The notes under the pieces: model-generated
Told to the model about the DNA's origin: nothing
Databases searched by the model: none
What the model saw: only the letters and a program-made list of their open reading frames with translations
Position numbers and translations under genes: made by a program
Shown here: piece after piece, positions 6,330 to 12,625 of the stretch
Position numbering within the stretch: position 1 is the stretch's first letter
Layout: every line of letters starts with the position of its first letter
From: JBMNUL01 sp050946255
Lineage (GTDB): Bacteria > Actinomycetota > Coriobacteriia > Coriobacteriales > CADBOM01
Direction of reading: 5' to 3'
Assembly (NCBI GenBank): GCA_050946255.1
Contig: JBMNUL010000071.1
Coordinates: forward strand, 1-13,013
DNA length: 13,013 bases

Positions 6330-7421
6330 ATGGCGAGAAGACTTGGATGGACTTTCATAATCGGAGGGTTTCTGGGAACCCTGGCACAGGTTATCTACAA
6401 CATTTGGTCTACGTATTGCACAGATCCATCCAATATCTTGAGCCAGACCACCGGATCCGACGTCCTCGTCACCATGGGAATCATCGGCGGGATACTTGGA
6501 GGACTCGGCATCTACCGCCTTCTTGGCAAGCACTCCATCTTCGGTTCTGCCCTCCCCTTCTCCGGATTCGCCTTTGGAATCGGACAGAACATGATCGAGC
6601 CGTGGATCCGCAAGAAGAACGAGGGCCGCGAGGGCTTCTGGCATTGCACTTGGCACGGACTCTGGATGGTCATCTCCTTCAACGTGTTCGTGTTCGCAAT
6701 GTCCTTTGCAATCGCGGGTATCTATTACTATGGGTTCGGCATCCACGACAGCTCCCAGTTCCTGCTGGTCGAACCTCTCGCCAACCCGGTTAGCGGACTG
6801 CCCCTCTACCTCACGGCTTTCATTACCGCCGGCGCAATCTGCTGCGTTTGGGAGCTCTTCATCTCAGCCACCAAGCTTTCCCTCACCAAGGTTCTCGCAA
6901 TCTCATGGCTCACAGGATGTGCGCTTACCCCCACGGGAATCATGGGCTGGCTCTCAAGCTTCGGGGGATGGGGAGCCAACGTCATGATCATGAACGGCGG
7001 GCAGATCTTCTATAACGTGAGCTTCATGTTCTTCAATGGAACCGCAGGGGCAGGATTCGAGTTCGCCTCGCTAGTTGTGACAATAGGGTGCCTGTTCCTC
7101 ACCGGATGGCTCTGCTTTATAGTGCACATCGCGAAGTTCGGTCACGCCCCGCAGGATTCCAGAAGACCTGTTGCGGCCACCAACCTCGAAGCGGGACTCA
7201 TCGACGAGGTCGAGTTCGACAGCGTGTATGGAACCGCACTTGCTCCCGCCAACTATACGGGCAGAGCATATTCGGACATGCCGTTCTCAACTGACGAGGC
7301 TTACGATGGCCAGATGGCAGATCCCGACTATTCGAGCACCAGCTTCTCGAACGGGGCCATTCTCGCAGATGACAATGCCATCACCTCGGACGACAGAGTG
7401 GACCACAACACGCACATGTGA
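6330..7421 (+). CDS. SpoVA-like integral membrane protein: fused tandem SpoVAC/SpoVAEb-type units with acidic tail
   Basis: This encodes 363 residues. Residues 8-137 resemble SpoVAC: FIIGGFLGTLAQVIYN, then VLVTMGIIGGILGGLGIY, then SALPFSGFAFGIGQNMIE. These match the family pattern of a GG-L-GQ helix, an L-GLG-Y helix and a G-A-PFTGF segment. Residues ~160-270 repeat the layout in diverged form: AFITAGAICCVWELF, TKLSLTKVLAISWLTGCAL, GWGANVMIMNGGQIFYN. About eight membrane segments result. The last ~90 residues are hydrophilic and rich in Asp, Ser and Tyr. In spore-formers SpoVA proteins form the dipicolinic acid channel as separate SpoVAC and SpoVAEb chains of ~120-150 residues; here both appear in one chain. 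An AGGAGGAG lies seven bases before the ATG. The gene stands alone between the regulator and a terminator. Function outside spores is unknown; small-solute or ion passage is inference. Confidence 0.7.
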   Translation: MARRLGWTFIIGGFLGTLAQVIYNIWSTYCTDPSNILSQTTGSDVLVTMGIIGGILGGLGIYRLLGKHSIFGSALPFSGFAFGIGQNMIEPWIRKKNEGREGFWHCTWHGLWMVISFNVFVFAMSFAIAGIYYYGFGIHDSSQFLLVEPLANPVSGLPLYLTAFITAGAICCVWELFISATKLSLTKVLAISWLTGCALTPTGIMGWLSSFGGWGANVMIMNGGQIFYNVSFMFFNGTAGAGFEFASLVVTIGCLFLTGWLCFIVHIAKFGHAPQDSRRPVAATNLEAGLIDEVEFDSVYGTALAPANYTGRAYSDMPFSTDEAYDGQMADPDYSSTSFSNGAILADDNAITSDDRVDHNTHM

Positions 7422-7571
7422 TTTCCACCACGGCGATTCAAGGCCACCGTTTCTAGACCGAATCTTGTTTTCAATATTGGTTCATCTTGCGCATCAATCC
7501 GTGGAAACCGCATAATGTTGCCGAATCCCCGATAACCTCGTGGTCATTCGGGCAGATATGTGCTTGTATAT

Positions 7572-7600
7572 GAGAAGCCCTTTGAAGGGCTTCTCTTTTT
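7572..7600 (+). terminator. Intrinsic terminator (10-bp perfect stem, T5)
   Basis: GAGAAGCCCT (7572-7581), loop TTGA, AGGGCTTCTC (7586-7595), then TTTTT. The perfect stem and U-tract make this a confident Rho-independent terminator, about 150 nt after the SpoVA-like stop codon. It ends only 13 nt before the ClC start codon. Confidence 0.85.
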
Positions 7601-7613
7601 CGATAGGAACACG

Positions 7614-9440
7614 ATGGCCCAAGACGATCCGACAGAGCAAGCTGAACCGCTGCGAGAGCAGGCCGGGAATCGATCCGTGCACACGGATGACCGACCGACG
7701 ACAAGAGAATCGGCGCCAAGTGACATGGGCTCTGGGGAAAAGAGCTCTTGGGAAAGGGAATCCGGGAAACAGGACTCTGAGAAAAAGGGCTCCGGGCAAA
7801 AAGAGCCAGGGCAAAAACACTCTTGGCATAGACCCAGATGGAGTCCCCGCCGTGGCAAGATCAGCCGCTCCAGGCTCGTCTACAAACTCACTTGGACAAT
7901 CGGGGGCAAGTGCCTCCTAGTGGGCCTGATTGCTGGAATCCTCGCTTCGATATACCGAATGCTGATCGCAGCAGGCGTCGATATCTCGCGCTCGATGTAC
8001 TCGTTCGCAAGCGGAAGCCCAATTGCAATCGTCGGAATAATCGCCGGAGCCGTGATAGCAGGTCTGTTTGTGGCCCGCCTGATCAAATGGGAACCGATGG
8101 CATCCGGTTCCGGAATCCCGCAGACCGAGGGTGTGCTGGCGCACCTCCTGAAGATGAAGGATTGGACAATTCTCGTGGTCCGCTTCGTCGGTGGTTCCCT
8201 TGGAGCTCTGTTCGGACTGTCGATGGGCCGCGAGGGACCCTGCGTTCAAATTGGGGCTTGTGGTGGGAAGTTCACCAAACGGCTCTTCAAGAAGGGCGGT
8301 ATGGAAGAGGAGTGCCTTCTCACAGCGGGCTCTGCAGCAGGTCTGGCTGCCGCCTTCACGGCTCCATTGTCCGGTATCGTGTTCACACTCGAGGAGGCCC
8401 ACCGCTCGTTCTCCCCATTTCTGCTGATATCCAGTGCGGTATCCGCATTGGTGTCGGCTGCTGTTGCCAGCTTCGTCTTCGGACTTACGCCTGTGCTCGA
8501 CTTCACCGACGTCGTCGAGCTGCCATTCCAGGCTTATCTGTGGATGCTGCCCCTGGGAATAATCTCTGGGTTGATGGGCGCGCTTGTCAACAAGGGGCTA
8601 TTGCTGTTCCAAAATATCTACGAGAAGATCCCGTCGAGCATAAGACCGATGGTCGCGTTCCTGATCGCCATTCCATTCGGCCTCTTTCTCCCAGCGGTGC
8701 TCGGCGGCGGGGATAACCTGATTTCCGTCTCGGAAGTCACACAGGTGAGCATCTCGATGATGTTCGTCCTCCTCATTGGGAAGATCCTCTTCACCTGCAC
8801 GAGCTTTGGCAGCGGAACCCCAGGCGGAATCTTCATGCCAACCCTGGCAATCGGTGCAATCTCCGGTGCACTGTTCGGGATGCTCATGGTTCCATATGGC
8901 CTTCCACAGGATTACGTGGCGATCTTCGCGATTTGCGGAATGGCCGGAACGTTTTCCGCGGCAGTCAAGGCACCAATCACCGGCATTCTCCTCGTAGTTG
9001 AGATGTCCGGAGACCTCTCGCATCTTCTTCCCCTGGCGATAGCTGCGTTTGTGGCAATGTTCATCGCGGACCTGCTGGACATCGACCCGATTTACAGCGA
9101 GCTCCTCGACAGGTACATCGACAAGCACGGGATGACCAACAACAGCGACGACCCAGACCGCCTCTTTGACGTGCTGGTCCATCGCGGCAGCACTCTGGAT
9201 GGCGCGGAGTTCGCGGATGTCGACTGGCCCGATAGCTCAATCGTGATAAGAGTCCAAAAAGCCGAACGCTTCGTGGTACCTAGACGCGCAACTCGGCTGC
9301 GACAGGGAGACCATCTCATAGCCACTCCTATCGGCAACAGAAGGGCTGCAAAGCTGGAACTCAAGGAACTTGCCAAGACAATACCTGACGATGCCGGGGG
9401 CGATGACACTGGTGAACATCGGGGAAACCCCGTCCGCTGA
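7614..9440 (+). CDS. ClC-family chloride/proton antiporter with C-terminal RCK_C domain
   Basis: This encodes 608 residues. Selectivity-filter signatures are all present: GSGIP (165-169), GREGP (205-209, gating Glu207) and GGIFMP (404-409). A Tyr in DPIYSELL (494) sits where EcClC has Tyr445. The internal proton glutamate appears conserved as Glu261 in TLEEAHRSF, so exchange rather than simple channel activity is expected. Residues ~514-575 (LFDVLVHRGSTLDG...RQGDHLIATPIG) form an RCK_C/TrkA_C ligand-binding domain, common in bacterial ClC proteins. The first ~85 residues are hydrophilic and contain a five-residue tandem repeat. The frame is open back to 7560, but that start would place the terminator hairpin inside the gene. 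The ATG at 7614 with a weak AGGA five bases upstream is preferred, though Met38 (7725) cannot be excluded. The 22-bp sequence near the 3' end is duplicated beyond the stop. Confidence 0.88.
   Translation: MAQDDPTEQAEPLREQAGNRSVHTDDRPTTRESAPSDMGSGEKSSWERESGKQDSEKKGSGQKEPGQKHSWHRPRWSPRRGKISRSRLVYKLTWTIGGKCLLVGLIAGILASIYRMLIAAGVDISRSMYSFASGSPIAIVGIIAGAVIAGLFVARLIKWEPMASGSGIPQTEGVLAHLLKMKDWTILVVRFVGGSLGALFGLSMGREGPCVQIGACGGKFTKRLFKKGGMEEECLLTAGSAAGLAAAFTAPLSGIVFTLEEAHRSFSPFLLISSAVSALVSAAVASFVFGLTPVLDFTDVVELPFQAYLWMLPLGIISGLMGALVNKGLLLFQNIYEKIPSSIRPMVAFLIAIPFGLFLPAVLGGGDNLISVSEVTQVSISMMFVLLIGKILFTCTSFGSGTPGGIFMPTLAIGAISGALFGMLMVPYGLPQDYVAIFAICGMAGTFSAAVKAPITGILLVVEMSGDLSHLLPLAIAAFVAMFIADLLDIDPIYSELLDRYIDKHGMTNNSDDPDRLFDVLVHRGSTLDGAEFADVDWPDSSIVIRVQKAERFVVPRRATRLRQGDHLIATPIGNRRAAKLELKELAKTIPDDAGGDDTGEHRGNPVR
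7728..7832 (+). repeat. Seven 15-bp degenerate tandem repeats encoding pentapeptides
   Basis: Residues 39-73 of the ClC protein divide into GSGEK, SSWER, ESGKQ, DSEKK, GSGQK, EPGQK and HSWHR. At DNA level the 15-nt units share a CTC(T/C)-GGG-AAA pattern, for example GGCTCTGGGGAAAAG and GGCTCCGGGCAAAAA. The tract is charged and disordered-looking, just ahead of the first membrane helix. Confidence 0.6.
9399..9420 (+). repeat. 22-bp direct repeat, copy 1 (inside ClC gene end)
   Basis: This 22-bp segment encodes the GDDTGEH stretch near the ClC C-terminus. An identical copy starts exactly 66 bp downstream at 9465. Flanking bases differ on both sides. Confidence 0.85.
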
Positions 9441-9464
9441 CTTCGAAAGAAAGGCGGTCTCCTA

Positions 9465-9486
9465 GGCGATGACACTGGTGAACATC
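9465..9486 (+). repeat. 22-bp direct repeat, copy 2 (intergenic, in frame with copy 1)
   Basis: This is an identical copy of 9399-9420, lying 25-46 nt after the ClC stop. The 66-bp offset is a multiple of three, so it reads GDDTGEH in the ClC frame beyond the TGA. It sits upstream of serC, close to where the serC promoter should be. Confidence 0.85.
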
Positions 9487-9566
9487 AAGGTAATTGCATT
9501 CCTTGGCTGTAGTAGAATTAACCTGTTTTAAAACCATTTTCACAGTTGCCCACAAGGAGGCACGCA

Positions 9567-10658
9567 ATGTCACGCGTATACAATTTCTCGGCTGGACCGG
9601 CGGTATTGCCAGAGCCGGTTCTGGAACAGGCTGCAATAGAGATGCTGGATTACCAGGGCACTGGCACATCCGTCATGGAGATGAGCCATAGGTCGGCAGC
9701 CTTCCAGGGAATCATCGAAGATGCCGAAGCCGACCTCAGAGAACTTATGGACATCCCAGAGAACTACGACGTGGTGTTCCTACAGGGCGGCGACAGCCTT
9801 CTGTTCTCGGCAATTCCAATGAACCTCAGCCTTCATCGAAACGGCGTGGCTGATTACATCAACACCGGAAATTGGGCGAAGAAAGCCCTCCAGGAAGCAC
9901 AGCGCTTCGTGAAGGTGAACGTAGTGGCGTCGAGCGAGGACAAGAAGTTCTCATACATCCCGGATTGCTCCGACCTCCCAATCGATGACAACGCAGATTA
10001 CGTCTACATCTGCCAGAACAACACAATCGAGGGCACCAAGTTCCCCGAGCTTCCCAACACAAAGGGCAAGATCCTAGTTTCCGACCAGTCGAGCATGTTC
10101 CTATCCGAACCGGTGGATGTTACCAAGTTCGGCCTCATTCACGCAGGAGTTCAGAAAAACGTCGGGCCGGCCGGGGTGCAGATTCTAATCGTACGTCACG
10201 ACCTGGTTCCAGAAGAAGACCTAGCCGGAGTTCCCAAGCTGCTCGAGTTCAAGACCCAGATCGACAAGAAGAGCCTGTACAACACCCCCAACTGCTGGGG
10301 CATCTACATCTGCGGGCTCGTGTTCAAATATCTAAAGGCCCAGGGTGGGCTAGAGGCAATGCGCGAGCGCAACGTCGAGAAGGCGAAGATTCTATACGAC
10401 GAGCTCGATGAGAGCAAGCTGTTCAAGTGCGCTGTCACCAATCCTGCCGACCGCAGCTTGATGAACGTCCCGTTCGTGACCGGCAATCCGGATCTCGATG
10501 CCAAGTTCGTCTCCGAGGCAAAGGACGCCGGGATGATCAACCTCAAGGGACACCGAAGCGTAGGCGGCCTCCGCGCCAGCATCTACAATGCGATGCCCAT
10601 CGAGGGAGTTCGCGCACTCGTTGACTTCATGAGGAAATTCGAGAAGGAGAACGCATAG
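9567..10658 (+). CDS. serC: Phosphoserine aminotransferase
   Basis: This 363-residue protein converts 3-phosphohydroxypyruvate and glutamate to O-phosphoserine and 2-oxoglutarate in serine synthesis; some family members also act in pyridoxine synthesis. It is a cytosolic PLP enzyme. The family start YNFSAGPAVLPEPVLEQA is at residues 5-22. The PLP lysine is K197 in HAGVQKNVGPAG. D173 in DQSSMFLS contacts the pyridine nitrogen, and the C-terminal HRSVGGLRASIYNAMP is diagnostic. Length is normal. The phosphate-binding motif reads GGDSLLF instead of the usual GGAS-QF. The ATG at 9567 has a perfect AAGGAGG six bases upstream; the frame's upstream TTG at 9546 is not needed. A TAGAAT box at 9513-9518 may be its -10, without a clear -35. 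It is a single-gene unit followed by a terminator; serA is not next to it here. Confidence 0.95.
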   Translation: MSRVYNFSAGPAVLPEPVLEQAAIEMLDYQGTGTSVMEMSHRSAAFQGIIEDAEADLRELMDIPENYDVVFLQGGDSLLFSAIPMNLSLHRNGVADYINTGNWAKKALQEAQRFVKVNVVASSEDKKFSYIPDCSDLPIDDNADYVYICQNNTIEGTKFPELPNTKGKILVSDQSSMFLSEPVDVTKFGLIHAGVQKNVGPAGVQILIVRHDLVPEEDLAGVPKLLEFKTQIDKKSLYNTPNCWGIYICGLVFKYLKAQGGLEAMRERNVEKAKILYDELDESKLFKCAVTNPADRSLMNVPFVTGNPDLDAKFVSEAKDAGMINLKGHRSVGGLRASIYNAMPIEGVRALVDFMRKFEKENA

Positions 10659-10697
10659 CGCCGGCTTGATTCAGCTTTGCTGCAATATCTGACACAA

Positions 10698-10735
10698 AGC
10701 CCGGGAACCTGGATTTCAGGCTCCTGGGCTTTTCT
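10698..10735. terminator. Intrinsic terminator between convergent genes
   Basis: A 14-bp stem (AGCCCGGGAACCTG / CAGGCTCCTGGGCT) has one G-T pair and one mismatch, with loop GATTT at 10712-10716, followed by TTTCTGTTCT. It lies 40 nt after the serC stop. The opposite strand reads the same stem followed by TTTGTG, so it may also stop transcription of the minus-strand gene arriving from the right. Confidence 0.75.
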
Positions 10736-10787
10736 GTTCTCGACTACAGTGCCGACCTTACTGATCATTTACCGGAGAGACGTTTCC

Positions 10788-11891
10788 CTACAGCAGCTCG
10801 AAAGTCATCTCCACGGGATTGTGGTCGCTGTATGAGAAGCCGGTATCGATATTTCTCGCGGTGGCCGAAACGTTGTCCGACACCACAAACCCGTCCACGG
10901 TCACCGTGTACGTGACTCCCTTCTTGTAAGGGATATCCGAGCCTCTGCAGGTTCCAACCTCATCGATGTTGGAAGCGCGGACGATCGAGAATCCTTCGGG
11001 CAGATCGCTGTCGTTGAGAACAGAGACCCAAGGTGGGACCTGCTGCTTGCTCGGAATAAGACCCTGGCTGTTGCACAGAGCATGGTTCCAATCTCCGCCC
11101 GCGATGACGTAGTTGCCTGCCGAGCGCTCGCGCGACAGCACATCGCATAGACGCTCGAGCTGCTTGGACCTGATGACCCCATCCCTGTCATATGCGGACA
11201 TGTGGCTGTTGATCAGCACCAGTTCCCGACCGTTGTCCACTGGGAACTTCATTACCTCGAAGCATCTGTCCAGGTCGAAGAACTTCTCCGGGAACGACTG
11301 GTCTACCGGGTAGCTCATTCTGAACGCCGAGTCGATCTTCTTGTCGAACAGGCTCAAGATCCCAGAGTTCGCCCTTCCGTGGTTCTCTGGAATCGGATAT
11401 GCAAGGTATGCGCTGTGGAAATTGACCGCATAGGTGCTCGAATAGTCAAGGAACGTCTTCGTGATGGCTCGCTTCTGGTTGACGTGATGGCTCCTGTCGG
11501 AATCGGTGTCCACCTCTTGGAACAACACGAAGTCGGGATGGAGCTTGAAAACATTAGCCGCAGCGCCATTCGTGGCGTTCAGAACGCTGTTCTCGCTGAA
11601 CGCCCTGCCGTGCTCTCCTCGAGTCGGGGTGCCATCCTCCATGAACCCCCTGTCCATGAAGAAGGTGAAATCCTGAGTGTAGGCACCAAACCCGATATTG
11701 AATGTGACCGCCTTGTAATCTTGGCCAACTTTGATGATCTCATCGTTTTCCGCACCCTCTATCGGTGTCCGGAGGCCGTCCTCGATCCTGTAGTACTGAA
11801 GTTGCAGGTATGCTGCATACGATGCAACCGCTGCTGCTGCGGCCGCCGTCAATCCAGCGCCCACCTTGAGAATGTTCTTAGCTGCACCCAT
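10788..11891 (-). CDS. Membrane-anchored endonuclease/exonuclease/phosphatase (DNase I-fold) family protein
   Basis: This encodes 367 residues. An N-terminal Lys plus a hydrophobic Ala-rich segment (residues ~5-30, KNILKVGAGLTAAAAAAVAS) looks like a signal anchor. The rest has DNase I-like fold motifs in order: VTFNIGFGA (Asn65), FVLFQEVD (Glu126), LVLINSHMSA (His230), IAGGDWNHAL (Asp267, Asn269) and GFSYSDHNPVEM (Asp356, His357). All metal and catalytic residues of the superfamily seem present. Members hydrolyse phosphodiester or phosphomonoester bonds of DNA, phospholipids or sugar-phosphates, and the substrate cannot be told from sequence. The anchor suggests action outside the cytoplasmic membrane. 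The ATG at 11891 has GGGAGG six bases upstream; an in-frame TTG at 11918 is less likely. It converges on serC across a shared terminator. Confidence 0.85.
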   Translation of the reverse strand: MGAAKNILKVGAGLTAAAAAAVASYAAYLQLQYYRIEDGLRTPIEGAENDEIIKVGQDYKAVTFNIGFGAYTQDFTFFMDRGFMEDGTPTRGEHGRAFSENSVLNATNGAAANVFKLHPDFVLFQEVDTDSDRSHHVNQKRAITKTFLDYSSTYAVNFHSAYLAYPIPENHGRANSGILSLFDKKIDSAFRMSYPVDQSFPEKFFDLDRCFEVMKFPVDNGRELVLINSHMSAYDRDGVIRSKQLERLCDVLSRERSAGNYVIAGGDWNHALCNSQGLIPSKQQVPPWVSVLNDSDLPEGFSIVRASNIDEVGTCRGSDIPYKKGVTYTVTVDGFVVSDNVSATARNIDTGFSYSDHNPVEMTFELL

Positions 11892-12018
11892 AAAACGCCT
11901 CCCTACTCGAACTCCCAACCTGCCACTCTCTCAATGACAGCTTGAAAGCCGTTGCAATGCTGCACTCAAAGCGGTTCCCAACACAAAGGGGCGGCACATG
12001 GAGCTGTCGCAACATCTA

Positions 12019-12047
12019 GGGACCATCGATTGCGAGGCCATAGTCCC
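12019..12047 (-). other. Weak hairpin after the Rrf2-family gene
   Basis: On the minus strand GGGACTAT pairs with ATGGTCCC (one wobble) around a 13-nt loop, 25 nt after the Rrf2 stop. No U-tract follows, so termination is doubtful. The 180-nt gap to the next gene otherwise shows nothing I can name. Confidence 0.25.
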
Positions 12048-12071
12048 CCTCAAGGGTCACCGCGATTCCGT

Positions 12072-12482
12072 CTAAATACAATAGTCCAAAGGAGGATTGT
12101 AGTTATCGATGATATCCTGCAAAGTCATGTTCTCGAGGCATCTTGTGATAGCCCCTTCCAAACTTTCCCATACATATGTGGTGATGTTGTTCTGTTGAAG
12201 CTCTTCTACCGGAACGGGATAGAATCCGCCTTCGGTCAACATGAGAATCTCGGCAACGCTGACCTTCGAGGGATCGCGCACGAGTTCGTATCCTCCCTGA
12301 TACCCTCTGGTTATCCTCAGCATGTCAGATGAGCCGAGCAAGGCCACGATGCGCTCGAGGTACTTCTTAGATATTCCCTGGCGTTTGGCGATGTCCTTCA
12401 GAGGTATTGGTCCCTCGTCTTTATGCTGGGCAAGGTCAAGGAGAAACTTGAGTGCATAGCGGCCCTTTGTGGAAACGAGCAT
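12072..12482 (-). CDS. Rrf2-family transcriptional regulator (CymR-like)
   Basis: A 136-residue winged-helix regulator. The family start LVSTKGRYALKFLLDLAQH is followed by the helix-turn-helix (residues ~26-50, IPLKDIAKRQGISKKYLERI) and the wing ITRGYQGGYELVR. The IscR/NsrR three-cysteine Fe-S cluster motif expected near residues 90-105 is absent; only Cys115 and Cys135 occur. This resembles CymR, which works without a cluster and responds to cysteine supply through a partner protein; a cysteine-related role here is only a guess. The ATG at 12482 is preferred because it begins at the conserved domain and has AGAGGTG upstream; the frame is open to 12548. A perfect palindrome 28 bp upstream suggests autoregulation. 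Confidence 0.88.
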   Translation of the reverse strand: MLVSTKGRYALKFLLDLAQHKDEGPIPLKDIAKRQGISKKYLERIVALLGSSDMLRITRGYQGGYELVRDPSKVSVAEILMLTEGGFYPVPVEELQQNNITTYVWESLEGAITRCLENMTLQDIIDNYNPPLDYCI

Positions 12483-12509
12483 TGGACACCTCTTCCAATT
12501 GCAACTAAG

Positions 12510-12526
12510 TCTACCTATCAGGTAGA
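12510..12526. promoter_or_regulatory. 17-bp perfect palindrome, possible Rrf2 operator
   Basis: TCTACCT (12510-12516), three bases, AGGTAGA (12520-12526). It lies 28 bp upstream of the Rrf2-family start, just downstream of TATGCT boxes on the minus strand that could be the -10. Binding by the adjacent regulator is inferred from position. Confidence 0.5.
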
Positions 12527-12625
12527 GCATAGCATATCGAAAGGGCACTCCGCTCTATGAAAAGCCTGAGGATGAAACGCGTTTCGGAATAAACGACCCA
12601 GCTTCCGCAACTTGCCAGACTCGAT

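Noticed and set aside
6069..6746. 225-codon minus-strand frame over the intergenic region and the SpoVA-like gene start
   Set aside because: It is antisense to the SpoVA-like gene, runs through the operator and hairpin region, and has no protein-family features.
7422..7571. Possible fluoride or other riboswitch ahead of the ClC gene
   Set aside because: I could not match a known riboswitch core, and the ClC carries the GREGP gating glutamate of Cl-/H+ exchangers rather than looking like a fluoride-type ClC. Only the terminator is supported.
8598..9182. 194-codon minus-strand frame inside the ClC gene
   Set aside because: It is a shadow of conserved ClC coding sequence, rich in His, Glu and Arg, with no motif.
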